From Burkholderia cepacia (GTDB lineage Bacteria; Pseudomonadota; Gammaproteobacteria; Burkholderiales; Burkholderiaceae): a stretch of DNA of 49,052 nt. The stretch spans positions 1-49,052 of the forward strand of contig NZ_LDWR01000007.1 in NCBI RefSeq assembly GCF_001039005.1, read 5' to 3'. Both the position numbers and the translations under genes were made by a program. Shown here in pieces: positions 38,578 through 46,048 of this stretch. The notes under the pieces were generated by a model. That model was not told the DNA's origin. It made no database searches and saw only the letters and a list, made by a program, of their open reading frames with translations. Position 1 is the first letter of the stretch, and the number at the start of each line of letters is the position of its first letter.

Positions 38578-39687
38578 TTACGCGCCGAGCTCCGAATGGT
38601 CGTGCGACTGCTTCGCGGTGTCGACGCTCGCGTCGTCCTGCGGCGACGTCTCCTTCGGCGCGGCCTTCACCGACGTAGCGGAGTCGAGCGTCGCGTGCAC
38701 GCGCTTCGCGCCGCCTGCCGTCACGGCCGCAGCCGTCACGATCGGCTTCGCCGGCTGAGCCGGCGCCTGCGGCGCGTTGACCGGCACGCTGCGACCGTGC
38801 GACACGTCGCGCAGCCGGCCGCGCTCGGCCATCACCTTCGCACCATATGCGGTGTCGTCGGGGTTCGTCGACCCGTTGTACATGCGCAGGCCGTTCGCGA
38901 GCGAGCCGCCGCGCGCGATGCAGTCCTTCAACACGAGCGCGCCGACCTGCAGATTCGCAAGCGGTTGCAGTGCGGTGTCGGTGCCACCGAAATACTCGAA
39001 CTTGTCGGAATGGACCTTCGACATCACCTGCATCAGGCCCTTCGCGCCGACGCCGCTTTCGGCGTACGGGTTAAAGCCCGACTCGATCGCCATCACGGAC
39101 AGCAGCAGCAGCGGATCGAGGCCGACGTCACGGCCGGTCTGGAACGCGGCCTTGACGAGCTGGCCGAGCGGCTCCTGCGCAATGCGGTAGCGGCGCGACA
39201 GATAGGTCGCGACGAGCGCCTGTTCGCGGTTCGACGCAAGCGCACGATCGTCGCGCGCATCGGCCGGCACCCGCTGGGTCGGGATCAGTTTTGCAAGCGC
39301 GACGGGCGACGGGCCGTTGCGGGCCGGGTCGGACGCATCGCCCTGCGCGGCAGCTTCCGGCGCGACATCGAGGCCGACCGCAAGCGTGTCCGTTTCAGGA
39401 CTGTCTTCCTGCTGCGGCTGCGCACCGGCAGGCGCGAAGTTCGGCAGCGGGTGGCCGGACAACAGACGGGCTGGCCCGGCCTGCACGGCCGCGGATACGA
39501 CCGGCATCAGCTTCGCGGCAAGCGTGCCGCGCACGGTTGGCAGCAGCCACAGGGCAAGTGCAACCGCGACAGCGAAACAGCCGACAACGCTGAATAGATG
39601 GTGACTGACTCGCGTCCCGCGACGCAGCATGTTGCGCACGATTTGCGCATGCTGCTCGTTGGGACGCCACGATAACCAAGCGTTCAT
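38578..39687 (-). CDS. membrane-anchored lytic transglycosylase (SLT family)
   Basis: 369 residues from ATG 39687, after GGGAGATGATCTGA. A short cytosolic head (about 1-28) precedes one hydrophobic helix (VVGCFAVAVALALWLLPTV, about 33-52); a Pro/Ala/Gln-rich periplasmic spacer follows. The SLT domain spans about 170-300: LLSVMAIESGFNPYAESGVGAKGLMQVM contains the catalytic Glu, and NLQVGALVLKDCIARGGSLANGLRMYNGS ends the lobe. It cleaves the MurNAc-GlcNAc bond of peptidoglycan with anhydro-ring formation. The C-terminal 70 residues are low-complexity (Ala/Pro/Ser, His/Glu end). The leader upstream holds a candidate RNA and terminator. Confidence 0.92.
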   Translation of the reverse strand: MNAWLSWRPNEQHAQIVRNMLRRGTRVSHHLFSVVGCFAVAVALALWLLPTVRGTLAAKLMPVVSAAVQAGPARLLSGHPLPNFAPAGAQPQQEDSPETDTLAVGLDVAPEAAAQGDASDPARNGPSPVALAKLIPTQRVPADARDDRALASNREQALVATYLSRRYRIAQEPLGQLVKAAFQTGRDVGLDPLLLLSVMAIESGFNPYAESGVGAKGLMQVMSKVHSDKFEYFGGTDTALQPLANLQVGALVLKDCIARGGSLANGLRMYNGSTNPDDTAYGAKVMAERGRLRDVSHGRSVPVNAPQAPAQPAKPIVTAAAVTAGGAKRVHATLDSATSVKAAPKETSPQDDASVDTAKQSHDHSELGA

Positions 39688-39893
39688 TCAGATCATCTCC
39701 CATGAACATGACTCGTGCGGCTCGCTCAGCTCGATGGCGAGACAGAATACGCGCCGCGGAATCACGACGCCGCACGCCTTGGTTGGGACGTGCAGGCATC
39801 GGAGAAACGGTATAAGTACCGTTCGAGGCCACGGTGTAAGAGGGCCGGCACCTTCGCACAATGGGCGAGGCGGGCATACGCGGTGGCACCCAC

Positions 39894-39921
39894 GCAAAAA
39901 ACCAGCGTCTGGTAGCGCTGG
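39894..39921 (-). terminator. intrinsic terminator of the candidate RNA
   Basis: Leftward, CCAGCG (39921-39916) pairs with CGCTGG (39907-39902) around an 8-base loop; TTTTTTGCG follows. No annotated gene ends nearby on this strand, which is why it points to a separate transcript. Confidence 0.8.
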
Positions 39922-40035
39922 CTGGGACTACGACTAAAGCCGTCGGATACGCCGTGCAGGGTTCGGCGGACGGTGACGCGCTGCGTCAAAGATCGGTGAT
40001 TGGCGGCTCGAAGCCTTTTACCCTGCAACCAATGT
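39894..40035 (-). ncRNA. candidate structured small RNA (~140 nt)
   Basis: Reading leftward from the promoter at 40042-40069, transcription would start near 40035. The predicted transcript has an 8-bp closing helix (TGCAGGGT at 40027-40020 with ACCCTGCA at 39962-39955). That helix encloses two hairpins: GGCT-TCG-AGCC (40015-40005) and TGACGC-AGC-GCGTCA (39988-39974). After it come a small CGAC/GTCG hairpin (39945-39931) and a terminator stem CCAGCG/CGCTGG followed by TTTTTT (39921-39896). I do not recognise it as 6S, tmRNA, 4.5S, RNase P or a common riboswitch. It could be a trans-acting RNA, or an attenuated leader of the lytic transglycosylase gene about 200 bases further on. The structure was paired by eye only. 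Confidence 0.6.
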
Positions 40036-40041
40036 GAGCGG

Positions 40042-40125
40042 ATTCTAGCAGGGTTTTATAGATCGTCAACACTATAAAACCTTGAAATTATAACAAAAAG
40101 TAATTTAAAACCACTCTTCAGATCG
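40042..40125 (-). promoter_or_regulatory. strong sigma70 promoter with A/T-rich upstream element
   Basis: On the minus strand TTGACG (40069-40064) and TAGAAT (40047-40042) are separated by 16 bases. Immediately upstream of the -35 lie about 50 bases of A- and T-tracts (40070-40125), resembling an UP element that binds the RNA polymerase alpha subunit. A 9-base inverted repeat GTTTTATAG/CTATAAAAC (40053-40061 and 40072-40080) brackets the -35. Confidence 0.7.
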
Positions 40126-40283
40126 GAGGCCCCGTGCCGTAGGGGGTTTGCGCGCGGTCGACTTTTTTCTCCGCCGGGCGCCCGCGCGGCGGCCCGGGTA
40201 AAATCGTCGGTCGAATCGGGGCCGCAGCCGGCCGCTGCGCCCACCCATCGCGGCCCGTCAAGCGGGCCGCCCGGACCTTCTTC

Positions 40284-41840
40284 ATGAAATACAAAGACTT
40301 ACGCGATTTCATCCAGCGCCTCGAGACACTTGGCGAACTGCGGCGCGTCACGCAACCCGTGTCGCCCGTGCTCGAAATGACCGAGCTGTGCGACCGCGTG
40401 CTGCGCGCGGGCGGCCCTGCGCTGCTGTTCAATGCGCCGCCCGGCAATGCATTCCCCGTGCTCGGCAACCTGTTCGGCACGCCGCGCCGCGTCGCGCTCG
40501 GGATGGGTGTCGATGCGGGCGACGACGCCGCGCTGGGTTCGCTGCGCGATCTCGGGCGCCTGCTGTCCGCGCTGAAGGAGCCCGACCCACCGAAGAGCCT
40601 GAAGGACGCCGGCAAGCTGCTGTCGCTCGCGAAGGCCGTGTGGGACATGGCGCCGAAATCGGTATCGTCGCCACCGTGCCAGGAAATCGTCTGGGAAGGC
40701 GCCGACGTCGACCTGCACAAGCTGCCGATCCAGACCTGCTGGCCCGGCGACGCGGGGCCGCTCGTCACGTGGGGCCTGACGGTCACACGCGGGCCGAACA
40801 AGACGCGCCAGAACCTCGGCATCTACCGCCAGCAGCTGATCGGCCGCAACAAGCTGATCATGCGCTGGCTCGCGCATCGCGGCGGCGCGCTCGACTTCCG
40901 CGAATTCGCGCTGCAGAACCCCGGCAAGCCGTATCCGGTCGCGGTCGTGCTCGGCGCCGATCCGGCCACGACGCTCGGCGCGGTGACGCCCGTGCCCGAC
41001 TCGCTGTCCGAGTATCAGTTCGCCGGCCTGCTGCGCGGCAGCCGCACGGAGCTCGCGAAGTGCCTGACGCCCGGCGTCGACACGCTGCAAGTGCCCGCGC
41101 GCGCGGAGATCGTGCTCGAAGGCTTCATCCACCCGCAGGACGGCGCCCCCGCCCCCGCTCCGGCCGGCGCGCCGCCGCGCCCGGCCGGCAACGCGTCCGC
41201 CGCGTACGAGCACGCGCTCGAAGGCCCGTACGGCGACCACACCGGCTATTACAACGAGCAGGAGTGGTTCCCGGTGTTCACCGTCGAGCGCATCACGATG
41301 CGCCGCGACGCGATCTACCACTCGACCTACACGGGCAAACCGCCCGACGAGCCCGCGGTGCTCGGCGTCGCGCTCAACGAAGTGTTCGTGCCGCTGCTGC
41401 AGAAGCAGTTCACGGAGATCACCGACTTCTACCTGCCGCCCGAGGGCTGCAGCTACCGGATGGCCATCGTCCAGATGAAGAAGAGCTACGCGGGCCATGC
41501 GAAGCGCGTGATGTTCGGCGTGTGGAGCTTCCTGCGGCAGTTCATGTACACGAAGTTCATCGTGGTCGTCGACGAGGACGTGAACATCCGCGACTGGAAG
41601 GAAGTGATCTGGGCGATCACGACGCGCGTCGACCCCGTGCGCGACACGGTGGTGGTCGACAGCACGCCGATCGACTATCTCGACTTCGCATCGCCGGTTG
41701 CCGGTCTCGGCTCAAAAATGGGGCTCGACGCGACCAACAAGTGGCCCGGCGAAACGAACCGCGAATGGGGCCGCCCGATCGAAATGGATGCGGCCGTGAA
41801 GGCGCGCGTCGACCGGCTGTGGCAGGAGATCGGCCTCTGA
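40284..41840 (+). CDS. ubiD: UbiD-family decarboxylase (4-hydroxy-3-polyprenylbenzoate decarboxylase)
   Basis: 518 residues ([26 protein letters not shown]). Prenyl-FMN and metal-binding regions are present: [28 protein letters not shown] (about 175-203) and [11 protein letters not shown] with [31 protein letters not shown]. It decarboxylates the polyprenylated hydroxybenzoate in ubiquinone synthesis, using prenylated FMN from UbiX. Just before [11 protein letters not shown] there is an insertion of about 27 residues, mostly Pro and Ala ([18 protein letters not shown]...), absent from E. coli UbiD (497 residues). The LysE-family gene follows after 58 bases. Confidence 0.95.
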   Translation: MKYKDLRDFIQRLETLGELRRVTQPVSPVLEMTELCDRVLRAGGPALLFNAPPGNAFPVLGNLFGTPRRVALGMGVDAGDDAALGSLRDLGRLLSALKEPDPPKSLKDAGKLLSLAKAVWDMAPKSVSSPPCQEIVWEGADVDLHKLPIQTCWPGDAGPLVTWGLTVTRGPNKTRQNLGIYRQQLIGRNKLIMRWLAHRGGALDFREFALQNPGKPYPVAVVLGADPATTLGAVTPVPDSLSEYQFAGLLRGSRTELAKCLTPGVDTLQVPARAEIVLEGFIHPQDGAPAPAPAGAPPRPAGNASAAYEHALEGPYGDHTGYYNEQEWFPVFTVERITMRRDAIYHSTYTGKPPDEPAVLGVALNEVFVPLLQKQFTEITDFYLPPEGCSYRMAIVQMKKSYAGHAKRVMFGVWSFLRQFMYTKFIVVVDEDVNIRDWKEVIWAITTRVDPVRDTVVVDSTPIDYLDFASPVAGLGSKMGLDATNKWPGETNREWGRPIEMDAAVKARVDRLWQEIGL

Positions 41841-41898
41841 AGCCATGCGGCCGGCAGCCGCCGGCCCGTGCCTCGCACCCACCACCAGAACAACGAAG

Positions 41899-42567
41899 AT
41901 GAGCTTTCCGCCCGCCTCCATGCTGTCCGACGGTTTCTTTCTGTCGCTGTCGCTGTGTCTCGACATCGGCCTCGTGAACGTCGCGATGCTGTCGCTGACG
42001 CTGTCGCACGGCTTCCGGCCGGGCTTCTGGCTCGGCGTCGGCTCGTGCGTCGGCGATCTCGTCTACGCGGCGCTCGCGCTCGCGGGGATGGCCGTGCTGC
42101 TGCAGTTCGAGCCTGTGCGCTGGATCGTGTGGATCGGCGGCGGTGCCGTGCTGCTGTTCCTCACGTGGAAGATGGCACGCGAAGCGCTGCTGCCGCCCAA
42201 GGTGGCCGACGACGATGCGGACGACGCGCAGCCGCCGCGTGCAAGCGCACGGCGCAGTTTCCTGCGCGGCATGTTGCTCGCGATGTCCTCGCCGAGCGCG
42301 ATCCTGTGGTTCGCGGCGGTCGGCGGCGCACTGATCGCGAAAGCCGGCGCAACCACGCCGGCGACGGCGTCGGTGTTCCTGTCGGGCTTTTTCCTCGGCG
42401 GCCTCGCGTGGACGCTCTTCATGTGCACGCTCGCGAGCCAGGGCCGCAAGCGCGCGGGCGCCGGGCTGATGCGCGCGTGCCATGTGGCGTCGGCGCTGCT
42501 GTTCGCGTATTTCTCGTACAGCGTGATCGTCGGCGGCTACCGCGACCTGATCGTGCACGCCGTGTAA
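41899..42567 (+). CDS. LysE-family translocator
   Basis: 222 residues from ATG 41899 (MSFPPASMLSDGFFLSLSLCLDIGLVNVAMLSL). Five to six hydrophobic segments are visible, with the family glycine-rich stretch after helix 1 (LSHGFRPGFWLGVGSCVGDLVYAALALAGMAVLL, about 30-64) and later MSSPSAILWFAAVGGAL. LysE/RhtB proteins export amino acids or related small molecules across the inner membrane. The substrate is unknown. It follows ubiD by 58 bases on the same strand and may be read from the same message. The region between helices 3 and 4 is long and charged. Confidence 0.85.
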   Translation: MSFPPASMLSDGFFLSLSLCLDIGLVNVAMLSLTLSHGFRPGFWLGVGSCVGDLVYAALALAGMAVLLQFEPVRWIVWIGGGAVLLFLTWKMAREALLPPKVADDDADDAQPPRASARRSFLRGMLLAMSSPSAILWFAAVGGALIAKAGATTPATASVFLSGFFLGGLAWTLFMCTLASQGRKRAGAGLMRACHVASALLFAYFSYSVIVGGYRDLIVHAV

Positions 42568-42613
42568 TCGAAGGCGATCTGAACGGGCTGCACGCCAAGC
42601 GGCGGCCCCAATG

Positions 42614-42656
42614 AAAAACGGCGCAGCGCCCCTCGACGGGACATTGCGCCGTTTTG
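42614..42656. terminator. bidirectional terminator, LysE gene and Pro/Tyr-rich protein gene
   Basis: AACGGCGCA / TGCGCCGTT arms with flanking A- and T-runs (42614-42625 and 42645-42655) enclose a 19-base loop. It lies between convergent stops at 42567 and 42684. Confidence 0.8.
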
Positions 42657-42683
42657 CCGCGCGGTCAGGCCGCGCGGGACGGA

Positions 42684-42998
42684 TCAGCGACGCCAGTAGC
42701 CGTGATGGCCCCAGCCGCCGTAGCCATGACGGTAGTACGGACGACCGTAGTAACCGCCATAGCCGCCGTAGCCGCCGACGACCACGGCGGGCGGCGGCGC
42801 ATAGTAGGCCGGCGCCGGTGCGTAATACACGGGCGGAGGCGGCGGCGCGTAGTACACGGGCGGAGGCGGTGCATAGACGGGGTACGCCGGTGCGACCGGG
42901 ATACCGATGCCGACCCCGATCGACACGTGAGCTTGCGCAGCGCTTGCGGCACCCAGGCCCAGCGCGGCGGCGGCGATGAACGGAATGAGCTTTTTCAC
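42684..42998 (-). CDS. secreted Pro/Tyr/Gly-rich low-complexity protein, 104 aa
   Basis: GTG 42998 is the likely start, after AGGAGAATCGAA; the product begins VKKLIPFIAAAALGLGAASAAQA, a typical signal peptide cleaved at AQA-HV (about 23). The mature chain is almost wholly low-complexity. First come repeats of PPPPVYYAPPP and PVYYAPAPAYYAPP (about 40-70), then GGYGGYGGYYGRPYYRHGYGGWGHHGYWRR at the end. Burkholderia carries several such short periplasmic or surface proteins; role unknown. The Tyr/Gly/His-rich end may bind metal or wall polymers, which is a guess. No neighbour suggests a pathway. Confidence 0.8.
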   Translation of the reverse strand: MKKLIPFIAAAALGLGAASAAQAHVSIGVGIGIPVAPAYPVYAPPPPVYYAPPPPPVYYAPAPAYYAPPPAVVVGGYGGYGGYYGRPYYRHGYGGWGHHGYWRR

Positions 42999-43512
42999 TT
43001 CGATTCTCCTGCTGGAGCGGTATTTTTTGCGCCCCTGTCGGCAACGGCGGGCGTGCACGTCGCATGGGAGCAATGTAGCGAAAACCCGCCCCTCGCGTAT
43101 CGCACATTTGTTGCAAATTGCAATTGCACGCTGCCGCAGCCGCCGTTCTGCACGGCTTCAGGAACATGCCGCGATCCTTGCGGATCGCGCGATTCCGTCC
43201 GACGAGTCGGGTCGCAACACCATGGCCGGTCAGTCTTACCGGATACGGCCCGCGCGGCGGGCACGCTTGCGTAATGAACGATTACAAATTTGCGACAAGA
43301 CGCCGACATTCCAAGAGGGACACGCATGCAACCCTTTTCAGGGTCGGATTCCACGATCACGCTTCGACCGTGATGGCGGGCACCACGAGGCGCGTGAGTC
43401 GCGCCGCATACCGGTAAGCAATACACGCGTCTGCGCGGAAATCGACGTCCGTCGACCCCGCCGTCATTCCTGCGATACTGGCGGCTGCTCCGTTTTCGCT
43501 TCCGTCGCTGCC
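42999..43512. other. 514-base divergent gap
   Basis: No convincing gene. Three short symmetric elements are present: GCGATCC-TTGC-GGATCGC (43171-43188), GTAAT-GAACG-ATTAC (43271-43285), and an A/T-rich stretch near 43106-43130 (gcaaattgcaattgc). Any could regulate the low-complexity protein gene leftward or the DUF2520 gene rightward. None matches an operator I can name. Confidence 0.5.
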
Positions 43513-44442
43513 ATGCCCCTCCCCGACACACCCCGTCTCGGCTTCATCGGCGCCGGCCGGCTCGCGCGCTGTGTCGCGCAGCGCTTCGCGCAGGCCGGCT
43601 TTCCCGTCGCTGCGATCGCGAGCCGCACACCCGCATCGGCCGCGGCCCTCGCCACGCGTATCGATGGCTGCCAGGCGGTCGATACGCCGCAGCAGGTCGT
43701 CGACGCGGCCGACCTGATCTTCCTGACGGTGCCCGACGATCATCTCGCGCCGACCGCCGCGGCGCTCCGCTTCGACGCATCGCGCGCCGCGCGGCAGGCG
43801 GTCGTCCATTGCAGCGGCGCGTCGGCGGTCGCGCTGCTCGATCCGGCGAAACGGCAACACGCGGCCACCGGCGGCTTCCATCCGCTCTACCTGTTCGGCG
43901 GCACCGACGCGGACCTTGCCCGCATCGACGGCTGCTCGGTCACGATCGAAGCCGACGGCGCGCTGCATGCCACGCTGCTGCGACTTGCTGCCGCACTCGG
44001 CTGCCATCCGCTGTCGATTCCGGCCGGCGGCCGGATGCTCTATCACGCGGCCGCGCACTACGCGGCAAGCTTCGCGCTGTGCGGGCTGTCGGAAGCGGTC
44101 GAGCTGTGGCGCGGCCTCGGTTTCGACGAGGAAGCCGCGCTGCGCGCGCTGCTGCCGATGCTCGCCGGCACGATCGAGACCGCCCGCGACAAGGGGCTCG
44201 CGAACGCGCTCTCCGGGCCCGTGTCGCGCGGCGATACGGGCATCGTCGAACGCCAGCTCGCGCTGCTCGAAGCGCGCGGCGGCGATCACGCGACGCTGTA
44301 CGCGCTGATGACGCGCCGCGCGGTCGCGCTCGCGGCGAAACGCGCCGCGCCGCCGGCGTCGCTGCCGGCGCTCGCCGAGGCCGTCGAAACGTCGCTCGCG
44401 CGCACGGCCGCGCACCCCTCCCCGCCGCGAGACGAGGCGTGA
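43513..44442 (+). CDS. Rossmann-like/DUF2520 oxidoreductase-like protein
   Basis: 309 residues from ATG 43513 (MPLPDTPRLGFIGAGRLARCVAQRFAQAGFPVAAIASRTPASAAALA). The N-terminal NADP-binding Rossmann motif GAGRLA (about 12-17) and the segment DAADLIFLTVPDDHLAPTAAAL recall ProC/F420-dependent oxidoreductases. VVHCSGASAVALLDPAKRQHAATGGFHPLYLFGG and the C-terminal helical dimerisation domain (YHAAAHYAASFALCGLSEAVELWRGLGF) match DUF2520 proteins. Substrate is unknown; a link to pantothenate or proline metabolism is often proposed for related proteins. The YggT gene follows on the same strand. Confidence 0.82.
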   Translation: MPLPDTPRLGFIGAGRLARCVAQRFAQAGFPVAAIASRTPASAAALATRIDGCQAVDTPQQVVDAADLIFLTVPDDHLAPTAAALRFDASRAARQAVVHCSGASAVALLDPAKRQHAATGGFHPLYLFGGTDADLARIDGCSVTIEADGALHATLLRLAAALGCHPLSIPAGGRMLYHAAAHYAASFALCGLSEAVELWRGLGFDEEAALRALLPMLAGTIETARDKGLANALSGPVSRGDTGIVERQLALLEARGGDHATLYALMTRRAVALAAKRAAPPASLPALAEAVETSLARTAAHPSPPRDEA

Positions 44443-44518
44443 TAAGGTGTCGGCCGATGCGCCGCCATCCGGCGTTGGCGGCCGCGCGCTACTGACTGTA
44501 TAAAAAAGGATGCCAACG

Positions 44519-45082
44519 ATGTTCGGCGAGATCGCCCGTTTTCTGCTCAATACCATCTTCACGCTGTTCGGCGCCGCGCTGATCCTGCGCGTCTGGATGC
44601 AGGCCGTCCGCGTGCCGCCGTACAACCCCGTCACGCAGGCCGTACTGCAGGCGACCAACTGGCTCGTGCTGCCGCTGCGCCGCGTGATCCCGGGCGTGCG
44701 CGGCATCGACTGGGCCAGCGTCGTCGCCGCGCTGGTCACCGCGCTTGTTTATGTCGTGCTGATGGTCGTGATGGCCGGCTTCGATCCGGCCGCGGTGATC
44801 GCGACGCTCGTCGTGGTCGCACTGCTCACCGTCGTGAAGTGGGCGCTCAATCTCGTGATCTGGATGACGATCCTGATGGCGCTGCTGTCGTGGCTCAACC
44901 CGCGCTCGCCGGCGATGCCGATCCTCTACCAGCTCACCGCACCGTTCCTGAACCCGCTGCGCCGCGTCATCCCGAACCTCGGCGGCATCGACTTGTCGCC
45001 GATCCTGCTGTTCGTGATCGTGCAGGTGCTGCTGATGATCGTCACGCGCGCCGCCGTGTCGCTGACGATGTTCGGCATCTGA
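44519..45082 (+). CDS. YggT-family membrane protein
   Basis: 187 residues from ATG 44519, which has AAAAGGA at ideal spacing; ATG 44510 lies directly on that ribosome site and is less likely. The sequence is two YggT repeats: N-terminal MFGEIARFLLNTIFTLFGAALILRVWMQ...NPVTQAVLQATNWLVLPLRRVIPGVRGIDWASV (about 1-70) and C-terminal LNLVIWMTILMALLSWLNP...LTAPFLNPLRRVIPNLGGIDLSPILLFV. At least four membrane helices are visible. YggT proteins have been linked to osmotic tolerance and, in plastids and cyanobacteria, to complex assembly or division. The gene comes 76 bases after the DUF2520 gene. Confidence 0.9.
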   Translation: MFGEIARFLLNTIFTLFGAALILRVWMQAVRVPPYNPVTQAVLQATNWLVLPLRRVIPGVRGIDWASVVAALVTALVYVVLMVVMAGFDPAAVIATLVVVALLTVVKWALNLVIWMTILMALLSWLNPRSPAMPILYQLTAPFLNPLRRVIPNLGGIDLSPILLFVIVQVLLMIVTRAAVSLTMFGI

Positions 45083-45091
45083 CGTCGCACC

Positions 45092-45442
45092 CTACGCCGC
45101 CGGCCCCTGCGCCGGCGGTGCGCCGAGCGTGTCGATCACGCCGAAGCGCGCCGGAATCATCGCGTAGCACACGCGCACCTTCTCGTGCGATAGCCGCTCG
45201 AGCAACTTCTGCGCTTCGTCCTCGGTGACGATGAATTCGACCTCGATCGCGAGCGAACCCTGCAGTTCGAAGAAGCGATCCTCGTGCAGCACGCGATGCT
45301 GGCCGAAACCGGCCATCGCGCGAAACGCGGAACCGCCCGCGACACCCATCCGGTTCGCCTCCTCCAGCAGCCATTCCCACAGCGGCTTCCAGTGCAGCCG
45401 GTGCTGCTCGTGCAGATAGAAGCGCAAGAAGATCCTGTCCAC
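45092..45442 (-). CDS. DUF190-family protein
   Basis: 116 residues from GTG 45442 (VDRIFLRFYLHEQHRLHWKPLWEWLLEEANRMGVAGG), with GGAGGG 4-5 bases upstream; another GTG at 45463 would add 7 residues. The ferredoxin-like pattern GSAFRAMAGFGQHRVLHEDRFFELQGSLAIEVEFIVTEDEAQKLLERL is typical of DUF190. These are small PII-like proteins that often sit next to crcB. The start is 23 bases after the crcB stop, so the two are cotranscribed. The role in fluoride handling is unproven. Confidence 0.85.
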   Translation of the reverse strand: MDRIFLRFYLHEQHRLHWKPLWEWLLEEANRMGVAGGSAFRAMAGFGQHRVLHEDRFFELQGSLAIEVEFIVTEDEAQKLLERLSHEKVRVCYAMIPARFGVIDTLGAPPAQGPAA

Positions 45443-45465
45443 CGCACCCTCCGATGGCGGCACGC

Positions 45466-45852
45466 TCAGGCCGCCGCGAGCCACGCGCGCGCGGTCCACA
45501 TGCCGAGCGCCGTCAGCGCGAACGATCCCATCAAGTGTAGGGCAGCCACCGCAAACGCCCATCCCAATTGGCCCTCGAGTGCATGCGTCATCACTTCGAC
45601 CGAGTAGGTCGAAAACGTCGTGAGCCCGCCGAGGAAGCCCGTGATCACGAACAGCCGCCACTCGGGCGGCAGCCCGACGCGGGCCGTGAACCCGACGGCG
45701 GCGACACCGATCACGTAGCCGCCGATCAGGTTCGCGGCGAGCGTGCCGAGCGGCACCTCGGGAAAGAATTCGTTGAGCGCGAGACTCAGGAACCAGCGCA
45801 GTAGCGCGCCGAGCCCGGCGCCGACGAAGATCGCGACGATCGAATAGAACAA
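45466..45852 (-). CDS. crcB: fluoride ion channel CrcB (Fluc)
   Basis: 128 residues with four hydrophobic helices ([27 protein letters not shown]...). The signature [17 protein letters not shown] (about 37-53), with the conserved Asn lining the pore, and [16 protein letters not shown] (about 71-86), with the sodium-site TTFST motif, are intact. Fluc dimers export fluoride passively and protect enolase and pyrophosphatase. The upstream leader (about 100 bases) is structured but does not match the fluoride riboswitch by eye. It is cotranscribed with the DUF190 gene. Confidence 0.95.
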   Translation of the reverse strand: MFYSIVAIFVGAGLGALLRWFLSLALNEFFPEVPLGTLAANLIGGYVIGVAAVGFTARVGLPPEWRLFVITGFLGGLTTFSTYSVEVMTHALEGQLGWAFAVAALHLMGSFALTALGMWTARAWLAAA

Positions 45853-45872
45853 GGGCGCTCCCGGTCGATGAT

Positions 45873-45910
45873 GCGGCTGGACTCAGCCGCCGGCCCCCGG
45901 TTGCCCGGGG
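45873..45910 (-). repeat. two adjacent hairpins in the crcB leader
   Basis: CCCCGG-GCAA-CCGGGG (45910-45895, a GNRA-type loop) and GCGGCTG-AGTC-CAGCCGC (45890-45873) follow each other on the minus strand, ending 20 bases before the crcB start. They lie between the predicted promoter and the start codon. Confidence 0.55.
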
Positions 45911-45961
45911 CGATGCCCGTTTCCCGGCGCACGCGGCGCATGCACGGGCGGTGCTAGCTGA

Positions 45962-45991
45962 ACTGTATGCGGATTCGCCGCGCCGCTGCAA
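45962..45991 (-). promoter_or_regulatory. predicted promoter of crcB
   Basis: On the minus strand TTGCAG (45991-45986) and TACAGT (45967-45962) are separated by 18 bases. Transcription would begin near 45955 and leave a leader of about 100 bases. Confidence 0.5.
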
Positions 45992-46048
45992 CGACGACGG
46001 CGGGCACGACGCACGCCCGTTCGCCCGGCCGCCCGTTCGCCGGTACGT

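Larger units (their letters stand above)
39688..40283. other. 596-base gap with candidate RNA gene and A/T-rich island
   Basis: No convincing protein gene. The left part (39688-39890) includes a small hairpin AACGGTA/TACCGTT at 39806-39823. The middle (39894-40035) is the candidate RNA listed separately. The block 40040-40130 is strikingly A/T-rich for this genome and contains the promoter elements. A TAAAAT at 40199-40204 may belong to ubiD. Confidence 0.7.

Noticed and set aside
39762..40028. TTG-started 88-codon frame across the candidate RNA
   Set aside because: TTG start without a ribosome site, no domain, and the frame covers hairpins and a terminator better explained as RNA structure. 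It is not fully excluded that part is translated.
45853..45955. Fluoride riboswitch upstream of crcB
   Set aside because: The leader has hairpins, but the conserved GAUGG, AACCGC and GGCUGAUG/CUAC segments were not found by eye.
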